A stretch of 36,682 bases of DNA from JACQGZ01 sp036004665 (GCA_036004665.1 DASYRG010000037.1:1-36682), one strand, 5' to 3'; counted from the stretch's first letter, positions 7,379-19,274 are shown. Notes: generated by a model from the sequence alone, not told the origin. Numbers and translations: made by a program.

Positions 7379-8269
7379 TCATCTCACGGCCCTCGGGTCC
7401 AGGGCGTCCCGCAGCGCGTCCCCGAAGAGGTTGAAACCGAAGACCGCGACCGCCATCGCCAGCCCCGGAAAGAACGAGGCCCACCAGGCGACCGTGAGGA
7501 AGGAGCGGCCCTGGGCGATCATCCCACCCCAGGTCGGCGTAGGCGGCTGGATCCCCAGACCGAGGAAGGAGAGCCCCGCCTCGGCCAGGATGATGCCGGC
7601 GACGCCGATCGTCCCCGTGACGATGACCGGCCCCATGGCGTTGGGGAGGGCGTGGCGGACGATCTGGGTTCGCGCGGGCACCCCGATCGCCCGCGCCGCC
7701 TCCATGTACTCCTCGCGTTTGATCGACAGCAGCTTCCCGCGGACCAGACGCGCCGTCGTGGTCCACCCGGTGACCGAAAAGGCGATGAGCAGAGAGAGGA
7801 AGCCCGGCCCCAGCGCGGAGGCGATGCCGATCAGCAGCAGCAGGCCGGGGAACGCCAGCAGGATCTCGACGCCGCGCATGATCACGACGTCCACCCACCC
7901 CTCGTAGAAGCCGGCCAGCGCGCCCACAGCGATGCCGATCGCGAGGGTGACTAGCCGGATCACCACGGCGATGGTCAGGGAGACCCGCGCCCCCCAGAGC
8001 ACGCGGCTGAAGACGTCGCGGCCGGATTCGTCGGTGCCCATCCAGTGCGCGAGGCTGGGCGGCCGCAGCACCGCGGCGAGGTCGATGGCCATGGGGTCGT
8101 GCGGCGCCACCCACGGAGCGAGCAGCGCGACCAGCACGAGCATGAGGATGAGGGCGGATCCGGTCAGTCCCAGTGCGTCGCGGCGAAAACGGCGCCAGGC
8201 GATGGTGCGCGGACTCTCCACGCGCAGGAGCGCGCGTGATCGGCCGAGCGCGGCGGCGCGTTCAGCCAT
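7379..8269 (-). CDS. dppC: Peptide/nickel-type ABC transporter permease, DppC-like
   Basis: Inner-membrane permease of a DppBC/OppBC-type importer. About six membrane segments; N-terminal region ends APWVAPHDP, followed by HWMGTDESGRDVFSR, the typical DppC signature, and the cytoplasmic EAA loop EAARAIGVPARTQIVRHALPNA that docks the ATPases. The ATG at 8269 overlaps the dppB stop by 8 nt (ATGGCTGA), so the two are translationally coupled; an ATG at 8296 is an alternative. No DppD/DppF ATPase gene is in the window, so the importer must borrow ATPases or they lie elsewhere. Confidence 0.9.
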   Translation of the reverse strand: MAERAAALGRSRALLRVESPRTIAWRRFRRDALGLTGSALILMLVLVALLAPWVAPHDPMAIDLAAVLRPPSLAHWMGTDESGRDVFSRVLWGARVSLTIAVVIRLVTLAIGIAVGALAGFYEGWVDVVIMRGVEILLAFPGLLLLIGIASALGPGFLSLLIAFSVTGWTTTARLVRGKLLSIKREEYMEAARAIGVPARTQIVRHALPNAMGPVIVTGTIGVAGIILAEAGLSFLGLGIQPPTPTWGGMIAQGRSFLTVAWWASFFPGLAMAVAVFGFNLFGDALRDALDPRAVR

Positions 8270-9182
8270 AGCGGATCCGGGGGTCGAGGTAGGCATAGGA
8301 GACGTCGACGCTGAGGTTGGCGATGACGTAGAGGACGGCGGCCACGAGGACCGTGCCCTGGATCATAAAGAGGTCGCGCTGCGCCACCGCGTCCAGGGCG
8401 AGGCGGCCCATCCCCGGGAGAGCAAAGATGAACTCGACGAAGAACGCGCCTTCCAGATACGACGCCAGGTCCAACCCGAGCACGGTGACGATGGGGATCA
8501 GGGCGTTGCGCAGCGCGTGGCGGGTGATCACCAGGCGCTCGGCGAGCCCCTTGGCGCGCGCGGTGCGGATGTAGTCCTGCCCGATCACCTCCAGCAGGCT
8601 GGCCCGCGTAATGCGGGTGTTGAACGCGGCCCGCACCCCCAGGACGAGGGTCGGCAGCACGAGGGAATACCACCCGTCATAGCCCGAGGGCGGGAAGATC
8701 CGGAAGGTGACGGCGAACAGGAGGATGGCCACAGGGGCCACCCAGATCACCGGCAGGGAGATGCCCGCCAGGGTGATCAGAGTCATCAGCCGATCCATCC
8801 AAGAATGCGGCCGCGACCCTGCCAGGATCCCCGCGCCGACCCCGACAAGCGTCGAGAGGAGAAAGGCCGCCAGCCCCAACCGCAGCGTCAACGGAAAGGC
8901 GCGCGCAATCCCGTCGATGACCCGCTGATTCGTCACATAGGAACGGCCCAGGTCTCCCTGCAGAAGTCGCCAGAGGTACCGGACGTACTGGACCGGCAGC
9001 GGCACGTCCGTCCCCAACTGGTGGCGCAGGCTCGCCCGCGCTTCGGGAGTGAGGTGCTCCTGTTTGGCGATGAGGTCGACCGGATCCCCCGGCACCACAT
9101 AGGTGAGGACGAAGGTAATGAGGGTCAGCCCCAGCAGCACGGGGACGAGCTGAAGGAACCGGCGGGCGATGAAGCGGTGCAT
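8262..9182 (-). CDS. dppB: Peptide/nickel-type ABC transporter permease, DppB-like
   Basis: 306-residue permease starting MHRFIARRFLQLVPVLLG, typical of DppB/OppB. It has an FVLTYVVPGDP segment, LGTDVPLPVQYVRYL, a string of membrane helices, and the EAA loop YIRTARAKGLAERLVITRHALRNALIP. Together with the downstream permease it forms the heterodimeric channel for a substrate delivered by the binding protein upstream (80 bp gap). Whether the substrate is peptide, sugar or metal chelate cannot be told from the permeases. Confidence 0.93.
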   Translation of the reverse strand: MHRFIARRFLQLVPVLLGLTLITFVLTYVVPGDPVDLIAKQEHLTPEARASLRHQLGTDVPLPVQYVRYLWRLLQGDLGRSYVTNQRVIDGIARAFPLTLRLGLAAFLLSTLVGVGAGILAGSRPHSWMDRLMTLITLAGISLPVIWVAPVAILLFAVTFRIFPPSGYDGWYSLVLPTLVLGVRAAFNTRITRASLLEVIGQDYIRTARAKGLAERLVITRHALRNALIPIVTVLGLDLASYLEGAFFVEFIFALPGMGRLALDAVAQRDLFMIQGTVLVAAVLYVIANLSVDVSYAYLDPRIRYG

Positions 9183-9232
9183 CGATCAGAGGGGAGGGGC
9201 GCGCCGCGACGCCCCTCCCGGATCGGAGATGC

Positions 9233-10798
9233 CTATCGGTTCAGCCAGATCTTTACCGTGCGCCGCGGGGTCGCGTCATAGGTCTCTCCCATCACCCAAG
9301 GCTGATAGACGGTGGAACCCACGCTGTGCCACATAAAGACCCAAGGCATGTCCGCGATGATCGCCGCCTCCGCTTCCTGGTAGCGGCGGATGCGCTGGGC
9401 GGGATCGACCGTGGCGCGGGCGGCGTCGATCAGCTGGTCAACCTTCTGGCTCGTATATCCGCTGAAGTGCTTGCTGGCCGAATGGAAGAGCGGGTAGAGA
9501 AAGTTCTCCGCGTCCAGGTAGTCGGCAATCCAGTCGGCCCGGGCGATCGCGAAGGTACCGGCGCCGCGCTCCCGGAAGTAGACGGCCCGCTCGCGGAATC
9601 CCGGCCGCAGCGTGATCCCCACGCCGCGCAGCGATGCCTCCAGCACGTCGAAGAGGCGGCGGTTGTTCGTGGTCGGGGTGAGCAGGAGCTCGACCTCCAG
9701 ACCCTCAGGATATCCGGCTTCGCGCAGCAGCGCCTTGGCCTTCGCGGGGTCGTACGGCAGCGCCGCGATCTTCGCATTGTACCCGGGCAGGCTCGGGGGG
9801 ATTGGGCCGTGGGCGATGACTCCGCGGCCGTTGAAGATCGACTCCAGGATCTGCTTGCGGGGGATGGCGTAGGCAAACGCCCTCCGCACCCGGATGTCAT
9901 TGAACGGCCGACGCCGCAGGTTGAAGGCCAGGTACTGGATATTCAGCCCGGCGCCCGTGATGATGTGGGGCTTCCACTGCGGGTCGCTCACCCACTGCCT
10001 GAAGGTGGCGTCGGGGATGCCGAGGACGTCGAGCCGGCCTGTCTTGAACTCCGCTTCGGCGGTGGAGGACTCCGGAATGACACGGATCTCCTGCCGCTCG
10101 AGGTAGGGTTTCCCCGCAAAGTAGGTGGGATTGGCCTTGAGGATGATCCGATCCTGGCGCCGCCATTCCTCTAGGATGAAGGGCCCCGTGCCCACGGGGT
10201 GGGAGACATAGTCGGCGCCCCAGCGTTCCACCTCCTCCTTTGCCAGCACAAAGGCCTGCGGCATTGTAAGGAGGGCGAGGAAGTGACCGAGAGGCTGCTC
10301 CAGCGTAATCTGCACTTCGTAGGGGCCGCGTACGCGGATACCTGTGATCTCCTTGGCGTCGCCCTTCATCATCGCGGTCGCGCCCTGGATCACGTCCTCG
10401 AAAATCCAGGTGTTGGGACTCTTGTTGGCGGGATCCATGATGCGCTCGATCGAGTACTTGAAGTCCTGCGCCGTCAGCTCGCGGCCATTGGTAAACTTGA
10501 CGCCCTTGCGCAGGAAGAACGCATAGACTCTGCTGTTGGCGCTGACGGTCCAGCGCTCCGCCAGATCGGGCGCGATCCCGTTCTTCTCGTCGAACTGCAC
10601 GAGGCCGTTGTAGATGTCCATGCCGATCGCCCAGCCGTTGTAATCGGTGAACTTGGCCGGGTCCAGTCCTCCGGCCTGGAGATCGCCCGATACTGACCAG
10701 CGGAAGGTGCCGCCGGACTTCGGCTGCTGGCCGAAACTCACCGCCGGCCAGGCCAGCAGGATGGCGAGCCCGATGACCAGCCAGATCTTCACACGCAT
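9233..10798 (-). CDS. ABC transporter substrate-binding protein, family 5 (SBP_bac_5)
   Basis: Extracytoplasmic solute-binding protein of the DppA/OppA class. Start ATG at 10798 is set by GGAG 8 nt upstream and by the signal peptide MRVKIWLVIGLAILLAWPAV; the frame is open to 10864 without support. Mature domain shows GGTFRWSVSGD, DLAERWTVS, FFLRKGVKFTNGRELTAQDF and RRAFAYAIPRKQI, all family motifs. No lipobox Cys is seen, so it may be secreted or membrane-tethered by its uncleaved signal. First gene of the importer operon, 97 bp after the epimerase gene. Confidence 0.92.
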   Translation of the reverse strand: MRVKIWLVIGLAILLAWPAVSFGQQPKSGGTFRWSVSGDLQAGGLDPAKFTDYNGWAIGMDIYNGLVQFDEKNGIAPDLAERWTVSANSRVYAFFLRKGVKFTNGRELTAQDFKYSIERIMDPANKSPNTWIFEDVIQGATAMMKGDAKEITGIRVRGPYEVQITLEQPLGHFLALLTMPQAFVLAKEEVERWGADYVSHPVGTGPFILEEWRRQDRIILKANPTYFAGKPYLERQEIRVIPESSTAEAEFKTGRLDVLGIPDATFRQWVSDPQWKPHIITGAGLNIQYLAFNLRRRPFNDIRVRRAFAYAIPRKQILESIFNGRGVIAHGPIPPSLPGYNAKIAALPYDPAKAKALLREAGYPEGLEVELLLTPTTNNRRLFDVLEASLRGVGITLRPGFRERAVYFRERGAGTFAIARADWIADYLDAENFLYPLFHSASKHFSGYTSQKVDQLIDAARATVDPAQRIRRYQEAEAAIIADMPWVFMWHSVGSTVYQPWVMGETYDATPRRTVKIWLNR

Positions 10799-10895
10799 GC
10801 GCGCGCTCCTTTCAGCCCTTCCAAAGAGGCTTGACCATAACGAATGCGGTATTGGGGAGATCACCCGTGACCATCGTCATCTTCGCAGGCAGGCG

Positions 10896-11902
10896 TCAAC
10901 TTCCCTGCGAGTGCCTCTTGGCGGGAATCCCGAGCAGCGCCATCTCGTGGAGGAGCGTCTCGCCCAACCCTTCACGCAGTGGCCGGGGGACGAACCCCAG
11001 TTCGCGCCGGGCCTTCTCGTTGGTGCCCAGATAGGTCACCCCGGCGATGACGCGCAGTCCCTCTTCTGCCGCGCTCGACGGCAGGCGCACGACGCGTTCG
11101 GCAATCCCGGCGAGGCGGGCCAACGCCCGCACCGCCGCTGGCGAGGGATGCCAGCGGGGAGCGGGGATACCCGTGATCTCTTCGGCAATCTCAAAGAGCT
11201 CGCGCAGGGTGTGCACAGGACCGCCGATGATGTAGCTCTCCCCCGGGCGCCCGCGCTCCATCGCCAGCAGGTGCGCATGCGCGGTGTCGTCCACGTGCGC
11301 CCAGCACATCGCCGTGCCCTGGGGCGTCATCGGTAGACGCCGTCGCAGGTACTGCAGAAGGCTCTCCCGCAGCGCACTGGTGTCCCCCGGTCCGTAGACC
11401 ATGCCGGGTTGGACGATCACCAGAGACAACCCCCTGCGCATCATCGGCTCCGCCACCTGGTAGTGGGCGATCCACTTCGTGTGGTCGTACTCGCTCAGCC
11501 AGGGCCCGTGGTGCCGGTAGCTTTCGTCGACGATCCGACCGCCCGTATCGGAGAAGATCGCGATGGTGCTCGTGTACACCCCTTTCGGCACTCCGAAGTC
11601 ACGCATCGCCTCCAGGACGTTTCGAGTCCCCTCGACGTTGATGCGTTCCGCCGCCGCGGCGTTGCGCGTCCCTACCTCATACCAGCCCGCGACGTGAAAG
11701 AGGCCGTCCACCCCACGCATCGGGTCGCGCAGGCTCTCCGGGACGGTGATGTCCCGCGGTGCAACTCAATACCAAGGCGGGCCAAGTCACCGGCCTTCTC
11801 CGGATCTCGCACAAGCGCCCGCACGCGATGTCCGTTCTGCATGAGCAGCCGCGCCAGTCGACCGCCAATGAAGCCTGTGGCGCCTGTGACCAGGTACCGC
11901 AT
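10896..11902 (-). pseudogene. NAD-dependent epimerase/dehydratase, single-base frameshift
   Basis: Extended short-chain dehydrogenase fold. The N-terminus MRYLVTGATGFIGGRLARLL gives the Rossmann motif GATGFIGG in one frame; the catalytic region (YRHHGPWLSEYDHTKW, with Tyr and Lys in YxxxK-like spacing) and C-terminus lie in another frame ending at 10896. The switch is at 11751-11757. There LHRG is followed in the second frame by the expected DITVPESLRDPMRGVDG, and adding one G to the GGG run (CCC at 11753-11755) restores one protein of about 335 residues. The indel sits in a homopolymer, so a sequencing or assembly error is as likely as a true mutation. Related to dihydroflavonol-reductase-like sugar or lipid enzymes. 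Confidence 0.8.
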
Positions 11903-11908
11903 CAGCGC

Positions 11909-13006
11909 TCAGACCGCAAAGCGAAAGGTGATGACGTCCCCATCCTGTACCTGGTATCCTCGGCCTTCCAGCCGCAGCAGGCCGCGCTCGCGCGCCCTCG
12001 CCAGATCGCCGGCCGCGACCAGCGTCGCCCAGTCGATCACTTCGGCGCGGATAAAGCCCTGCGCCATGTCGGAATGGATCCGTCCCGCCGCCTCGACCGC
12101 CGTGGTGCCGCGCGGCACCGGCCAGGCGCGCACCTCTGCGGACGCGATGCTGAAGAAGGTCACCAGCCCCAGCAGCGCGTACGTGGCGCGGGCGAATCTC
12201 GCCAGCGCCGGCTCCTCCCCGCCTTCGCCTGCCGCCGCGCGGAACTGCTCCGCCTCCGCCGGCTCCAGCTCCGCCAGTTCCGCTTCCCACCGGGCGTTGA
12301 ACGCCACCACCGCGGCCCGGCGCGCCTGCGCGTGAACGGCCAGCGCCTGCAGCCGCTCGTCCTCTGGCGCGACGCCCTCCCCCACATTGGCGACGTACAC
12401 CACTGGCTTGCCGGTGAGGAGATGCCACCCGGCGGTTCGCGCGCCCTCTTCGGGAGAGCGCTCTACCTCCCGCGCCGGCTGGCCCCGCTGCAGCGCCTCG
12501 CGCATCCGGTCCGCCGCGTCCAACTCCTGCTTCGCCTCCCGGTCGCCAGCGCGGGCGCGCGGGATCGACCGTTCGCGCAGACGGTCGACAACCGCGAGAT
12601 CCGCCAGCAGCAGTTCTGTGTCGACGGCCTCCGTGTCGCGCACCGGATCGACTCCTGCCTCGGTCCCTGAAACGTCCGGCGCGTCAAAGAGCCGGACGAC
12701 GTGCGCCACCGCGTCAACCTCCCGGATCTGGGCGAGGAACTGGTTCCCCAATCCTTCACCCTTGTGCGCCCCGCGGACCAGTCCGGCGATGTCGACGAAC
12801 TCTACTGTCGCCGCCACGACGCGCTGCGGGCGCGTGACGGCGGCGATGGCGGCGAGCCGGTCGTCGGGCACACTGACGACGCCGAGATTGGGATCGATCG
12901 TCGTGAAGGGATAAGGAGCCACGGCTGCTCCGGTGCGAGCCAGGGCGTTCAGCAGCGTGGACTTACCGACATTGGGGAGGCCGATGATCCCGACACGAAG
13001 CGGCAT
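11909..13006 (-). CDS. ychF: Redox/ribosome-associated ATPase YchF (Obg family)
   Basis: 365 residues, the usual family length. G1 motif GLPNVGKS at 9-16, YPFTTIDPNLGVV, the G3 region DIAGLVRGAHKGEGLGNQFL, a central coiled region, then KPVVYVANVGE in place of the GTP-specific NKxD, which fits the ATP preference known for YchF. The C-terminal TGS domain shows RAEVIDW and GYQVQDGDVITFRFAV. In Firmicutes it neighbours DUF951 and rpsF, as here except for the inserted importer and epimerase genes. Confidence 0.96.
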   Translation of the reverse strand: MPLRVGIIGLPNVGKSTLLNALARTGAAVAPYPFTTIDPNLGVVSVPDDRLAAIAAVTRPQRVVAATVEFVDIAGLVRGAHKGEGLGNQFLAQIREVDAVAHVVRLFDAPDVSGTEAGVDPVRDTEAVDTELLLADLAVVDRLRERSIPRARAGDREAKQELDAADRMREALQRGQPAREVERSPEEGARTAGWHLLTGKPVVYVANVGEGVAPEDERLQALAVHAQARRAAVVAFNARWEAELAELEPAEAEQFRAAAGEGGEEPALARFARATYALLGLVTFFSIASAEVRAWPVPRGTTAVEAAGRIHSDMAQGFIRAEVIDWATLVAAGDLARARERGLLRLEGRGYQVQDGDVITFRFAV

Positions 13007-13033
13007 GCCGACCCCCCGAAGTTTACTTGGGTC

Positions 13034-13327
13034 TCACCGTGGGGGCGGTCCCAGGTGCTCCGCAAGCAACAGCCACTTGCCCCGCTCGTTCTTCAGCACG
13101 CAGGTCCCGCGGCCGCCTCCACTCGCGGCGCGTCCCTCAATCTCTCCGGACCAGCGGAATCGATACATCCCGACGGCATAGGAGCCGTCCTGGCTCACCC
13201 ACCTCACACCAGAGATCTCGTACCGCTCGTCCTTGATGAGTGCGAAGCTTTTCGAGAAGGCACGTTGGACTTCAGACAAGCCGTAGTAGGTCCCGTCGTT
13301 GAACACAACGCACACGTCCGGGTGCAT
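13034..13327 (-). CDS. NTF2-like (SnoaL/DUF4440-type) protein, start uncertain
   Basis: Small alpha+beta cone-fold protein of unknown substrate: HPDVCVVFNDGTYYG, RWSGEIEGRAASGGGRG and GKWLLLAEHLGP. The first ATG is at 13327 (97 aa), but coding similarity to the family seems to extend upstream in the same frame as ITPQDFLRVYEAALATQDW. The only codon at the expected start is ATA (13400-13402), which overlaps the TAA of the DUF951 gene as ATAA. GAGGAGGGG stands just upstream as an SD. The true start may be this non-standard ATA, or a former ATGA coupling was mutated. Confidence 0.7.
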   Translation of the reverse strand: MHPDVCVVFNDGTYYGLSEVQRAFSKSFALIKDERYEISGVRWVSQDGSYAVGMYRFRWSGEIEGRAASGGGRGTCVLKNERGKWLLLAEHLGPPPR

Positions 13328-13398
13328 CAGCGGCTCTACATTCCCCCAGTCCTGAGTAGCCAGCGCCGCTTCATATACCCTGAGAAAGTCCTGGGGGG

Positions 13399-13629
13399 TT
13401 ATGGCCGCCCCTCCTCAGGAAGAGCCGGTCCTTCCGGAGCGGCCCTCTTTATGAACTGGCGGATGCGCCGCTCCAGCTTCACCCGGTCCATCAGGACGCT
13501 CCGGCCGCAGCCGACGCAGGTGATCCGCACGTCCGCCCCCAAGCGGATGATCTCCCACTGGTCGCTGCCGCACGGATGCGCCTTGCGGGTCCGCACGACG
13601 TCCCCCACCGCCAGCTTGATGATAGCCAT
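13399..13629 (-). CDS. DUF951 (YyzM-like) protein
   Basis: 76 residues beginning MAIIKLAVGDVVRTRKAHPCGSDQW, with CVGCGRSVLMDR and a C-terminal basic stretch. His-Pro-Cys plus CxxC suggests a metal site. The family is small, widespread in Gram-positive lineages next to ychF and has no assigned function. Stop overlaps the possible ATA start of the NTF2-like gene; the start lies 4 bp after the stop of the upstream gene. Confidence 0.88.
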   Translation of the reverse strand: MAIIKLAVGDVVRTRKAHPCGSDQWEIIRLGADVRITCVGCGRSVLMDRVKLERRIRQFIKRAAPEGPALPEEGRP

Positions 13630-13632
13630 GAG

Positions 13633-15129
13633 CTAGCGCGGAATCAGCGCGTCGATCGGCGCGAAGTCGTCGGTGAGAATCGGGACGTCTTCGGTGCGAA
13701 TGGGCGGCTGGTAGAGCGTCCCTGCGGCCTCGACGAAGCCGGGGAGCCGCACGACTCCTTCGGCAACGACGCGGGCAGCGCGGGCCTGCACCTCCGTCGC
13801 TGACAGCGCCGGTTCCATCGACCCGACGATGATGATGTTGCGTAGCATCTCGCCGCTGGAGAAGGTGCCGTGGCCGACCGGGAAGACATAGACGCTGCGA
13901 AAGACGGAACGGAACGTCTTGTAGACAGCGCGGAAGAGGCGGCTGTCCTCCCCCTCGAGCGCCCCGATGACGTTGCTGGCCACCACGCCGCCCGGCGCGA
14001 GTCGGGAGGCGGCCAGCCGGAAGAACTCCGCGGTGGCCAGGTGAAAGGGGATGGTGTCGATGAGGTAGGCGTCCAGGAGGATGGCGTCATACCGTTCGGC
14101 GGAGCGCAGGAGGAAGAGCCGCCCATCCCCCGCGCTCACCCGCAGCCGCGGGTCGCCAGGGAGGCTGAAGAGGCGGCGCGCCGTCTCCACGACGGCGGGG
14201 TCGAGCTCGGCGACGTCCATCTGCACGCCCGGATAGTCCTGAACGTATGTGCGCGGGATAGTTCCGCCGCCCAGTCCGATCAGCGCGACGCGCCGCATCT
14301 GCGGCACGAAAATCCACGGCACATGCAGGTAATCGCTGTAGGCAAAGACGGTGCGCCCAGGTTCTTCCAGGTCGATAGCGCTCTGCCAGTAGTTGTCCAG
14401 TCTGAGATACCGGATGCGTCCCTCGTCCGAGACGCTGATCCGGTGGTAGACGGTATCGCGCTGGAAGATCACTGCGGCCGCGGCGCCCGGAGGCGACGAC
14501 GCCACCGCCCACCCACCGACGAGGAGCAGCGCGGCCATGCCGGCGGCGGCCGCCCGGCGCCGGGCCACAAGCAGGCCCGCCCCCGCCAGCAGAATCATCA
14601 CCAGCCCCAGCCCGTGGATGATCGCGCGCACGCCGTAGAGGTTGATCAGGACGAACGCCGCCAGCAGCGTCCCGGCGATCGAGCCCAGGGTCGAGAGAGC
14701 ATAGAGGACACCCGCGACGTTGCCCACCGTGGTCACGGTGCGCGCGCGCAGGCGCACCGCAAAGGGGGACACCAGCCCCATGACGATGGTCGGCAGCAGA
14801 AAGAGCGCCGTCGCCGCGGCGAGCGGGTTGACGCGGGGCCCATAATCCCGCAGGACGATAGCCTGCATCACGGGCGTAGCAACGAAGGGGATGGGGAACG
14901 TGAGGGCGCCGGCCGCAAAGATCAGGGCGGCGAAAAGCGCGGGAGATGGCCAGCGGTCGGCCGCGCGCCCGCCCAGGAAATAGCCCAGCGAGAGACCCGC
15001 CAGGAAGACACCGATCAGGCTGCCCCAGACGTAGACCGAGTTGCCGAAGAACGGCGCGAGCAGCCGGCTGGCGATGATCTCCAGGACCAGGAGCACGCCT
15101 CCGCTGACAAAGACGATGACCTCGAGCAC
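13633..15129 (-). CDS. Fused MFS-like membrane domain / spermidine synthase-like protein
   Basis: 498 residues. The N-terminal half (about 1-215) has seven or so membrane helices starting LEVIVFVSGGVLLVLEIIASRLLAPFFG, typical of bacterial proteins that join an MFS-like domain to a spermidine synthase fold. The C-terminal half carries the nucleotide motif GLGGGTIPRTY, acidic VAELDPAVVE and GDGRLFL. Whether it makes polyamines is unproven in most members. GTG start at 15129 behind AGGAGG with 5-nt spacing. It follows clpB by 74 bp on the same strand. Confidence 0.88.
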   Translation of the reverse strand: MLEVIVFVSGGVLLVLEIIASRLLAPFFGNSVYVWGSLIGVFLAGLSLGYFLGGRAADRWPSPALFAALIFAAGALTFPIPFVATPVMQAIVLRDYGPRVNPLAAATALFLLPTIVMGLVSPFAVRLRARTVTTVGNVAGVLYALSTLGSIAGTLLAAFVLINLYGVRAIIHGLGLVMILLAGAGLLVARRRAAAAGMAALLLVGGWAVASSPPGAAAAVIFQRDTVYHRISVSDEGRIRYLRLDNYWQSAIDLEEPGRTVFAYSDYLHVPWIFVPQMRRVALIGLGGGTIPRTYVQDYPGVQMDVAELDPAVVETARRLFSLPGDPRLRVSAGDGRLFLLRSAERYDAILLDAYLIDTIPFHLATAEFFRLAASRLAPGGVVASNVIGALEGEDSRLFRAVYKTFRSVFRSVYVFPVGHGTFSSGEMLRNIIIVGSMEPALSATEVQARAARVVAEGVVRLPGFVEAAGTLYQPPIRTEDVPILTDDFAPIDALIPR

Positions 15130-15203
15130 GCTCGCCTCCTGTGTGGTCTGCGGTCTGCCTTGATACTAGCAGGGGGGACCTGATGGAAGAGACAGTGGCG
15201 GGA

Positions 15204-17837
<2,634 letters not shown>

Positions 17838-17855
17838 GGTGTTCTAAGATTCCCC

Positions 17856-18275
17856 CTAGCTCCTCAGATATCTGTAGAACATCTGTCGTCCATTGGGCGA
17901 GCTTACGGCCCACATCCCATATGCTGAAATGGCCAACAGAAGGGCGCACACGGCTGCGGCCCAGGCTTCTATCCCCTGCCAGTCTGACACGAGCAAGTAC
18001 ACTAGGACCCCAAGCCCCAGCAAGAGCAGCACTGAGGATGTCAGTGTTAGCGCCCGCGCGAACTGTCTCCGGGTGAGGAGTGTCCAGCCCGTGGCAGCCG
18101 CGATGAGGCCGAGTGCAGCAAGAGGGACGACCCCCAGCAAGATCTCCGTCCCCTCCGCGTGGCTTTCCAGCAACGCGATGAAGGCTAGCAACGGCGCCAG
18201 ACCGAGAGAAATCAGGCCCACCAGGATCCAAAAGACGCCGAGTGCCTTGAATTGCCAACCGCTCCTCTCGGTCAC
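17856..18275 (-). CDS. Small four-helix membrane protein, unknown function
   Basis: 139 residues with four hydrophobic segments: FWILVGLISLGLAPLLAFIA (about 15-35), ILLGVVPLAALGLIAAATGW, LTSSVLLLLGLGVLVYLLV and AAAVCALLLAISAYGMWAV. No recognised family. GTG start at 18275. It lies between cbpA and clpB in the chaperone operon and its codons look less GC-rich than those of its neighbours, suggesting a later arrival. Confidence 0.65.
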   Translation of the reverse strand: MTERSGWQFKALGVFWILVGLISLGLAPLLAFIALLESHAEGTEILLGVVPLAALGLIAAATGWTLLTRRQFARALTLTSSVLLLLGLGVLVYLLVSDWQGIEAWAAAVCALLLAISAYGMWAVSSPNGRQMFYRYLRS

Positions 18276-18299
18276 GGCCTCGCGCCTCCCGGTTCCCCC

Positions 18300-19274
18300 T
18301 CACGGCGCCTCAGAGTCCGTATGATCGCGGCGACGGTTTCGCATTTCCTGGAAGAACTTGCGCTCGTCGCTCGTGAGCTTGGCCGGTAAGATCACTTTGA
18401 TACGGACTAACTGGTCGCCCCTGGTTCCATCTGGCCGCGGCATTCCCAGGCCGCGCAGCCGGAAGGTCCGGCCGTTCTGGCTCTCGGGAGGGATCGTCAT
18501 GGAGACGCCGCCCTCGAGCGTCGGCACCTGGATCTCGGCGCCCAGCATCGCGTCGGCGAGCGGCACGCGGACCTCAACTGTCACGTCGTCTCCCTGTCGG
18601 GCGAATCGCGGATGCGGAAGCACCTGAACGGTGAGGTATAGATCTCCGCCGTCCAGCGCGCCGGGCAGGCGGATGCGCTGGCCGCTCCGCACCCCTTTCG
18701 GGATGGTGATGTCGAGACGCCGCGATGTTCCATTCACCTGCAGCGTCACGGGCTTCTGTGCGCCGTGGAAGACCTCTTCCAGCGTGACCTCCAGGCTCGC
18801 CTCGGCAGAGGCCGGTGCCGCCTGACCCATCAACTCCTCGACGCTCATCCGGCCGCCCCGGCCGCGCCGTGCCCGGCCGCGTCCGGGCTGCCCCGGTGCC
18901 GCCGCCCCCCCGAAGAACTGGCGGAAGAAGTCGCTGAATCCCCCCAGCCCGCCGAGCATCTCCTCGAGGTCCCCGATGTCGCCGACGACGGTGAAGCCCC
19001 CCGGGGGGGTCTGCCCGGCGCCGCGGAAGATCTGCTGCCAGTCCACCCCGCCGCGCTGGTAGGCCTCGTGCATCTGGTCGTAGCGCGCGCGCTTCGCGGG
19101 ATCGCCCAGGACCTGATAGGCCTCGTTGATCTCCTTGAACCGCTCTTCCGCCCCTTTGGCCTTGTTGACGTCGGGATGATGCTCGCGGGCTAGCCGGCGG
19201 AAGGCGCGGCTGATCTGCTTGGAATCCGCCGCTCGTTCGACCCCGAGGACCTTGTAGTAGTCTTTGAACTCCAT
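18300..19274 (-). CDS. cbpA: DnaJ-class co-chaperone, CbpA-like
   Basis: 324 residues. J domain at 4-72 (KDYYKVLGVERAADSKQI, with the HPD motif in REHHPDVNK), a Gly/Phe/Pro-rich linker (about 80-145) and two C-terminal substrate-binding domains (VTLEEVFHGAQKPVTL onwards; RGLGMPRPDGTRGD). The four CxxCxGxG repeats of classical DnaJ are absent, so this is the type II (CbpA/DnaJ2) class. It is the only J-protein here and presumably serves the adjacent DnaK. Confidence 0.93.
   Translation of the reverse strand: MEFKDYYKVLGVERAADSKQISRAFRRLAREHHPDVNKAKGAEERFKEINEAYQVLGDPAKRARYDQMHEAYQRGGVDWQQIFRGAGQTPPGGFTVVGDIGDLEEMLGGLGGFSDFFRQFFGGAAAPGQPGRGRARRGRGGRMSVEELMGQAAPASAEASLEVTLEEVFHGAQKPVTLQVNGTSRRLDITIPKGVRSGQRIRLPGALDGGDLYLTVQVLPHPRFARQGDDVTVEVRVPLADAMLGAEIQVPTLEGGVSMTIPPESQNGRTFRLRGLGMPRPDGTRGDQLVRIKVILPAKLTSDERKFFQEMRNRRRDHTDSEAP

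Noticed and set aside
13870..15183. Plus-strand open frame of 437 codons
   Set aside because: Antisense of the spermidine synthase-like gene; no motifs, unusual composition.
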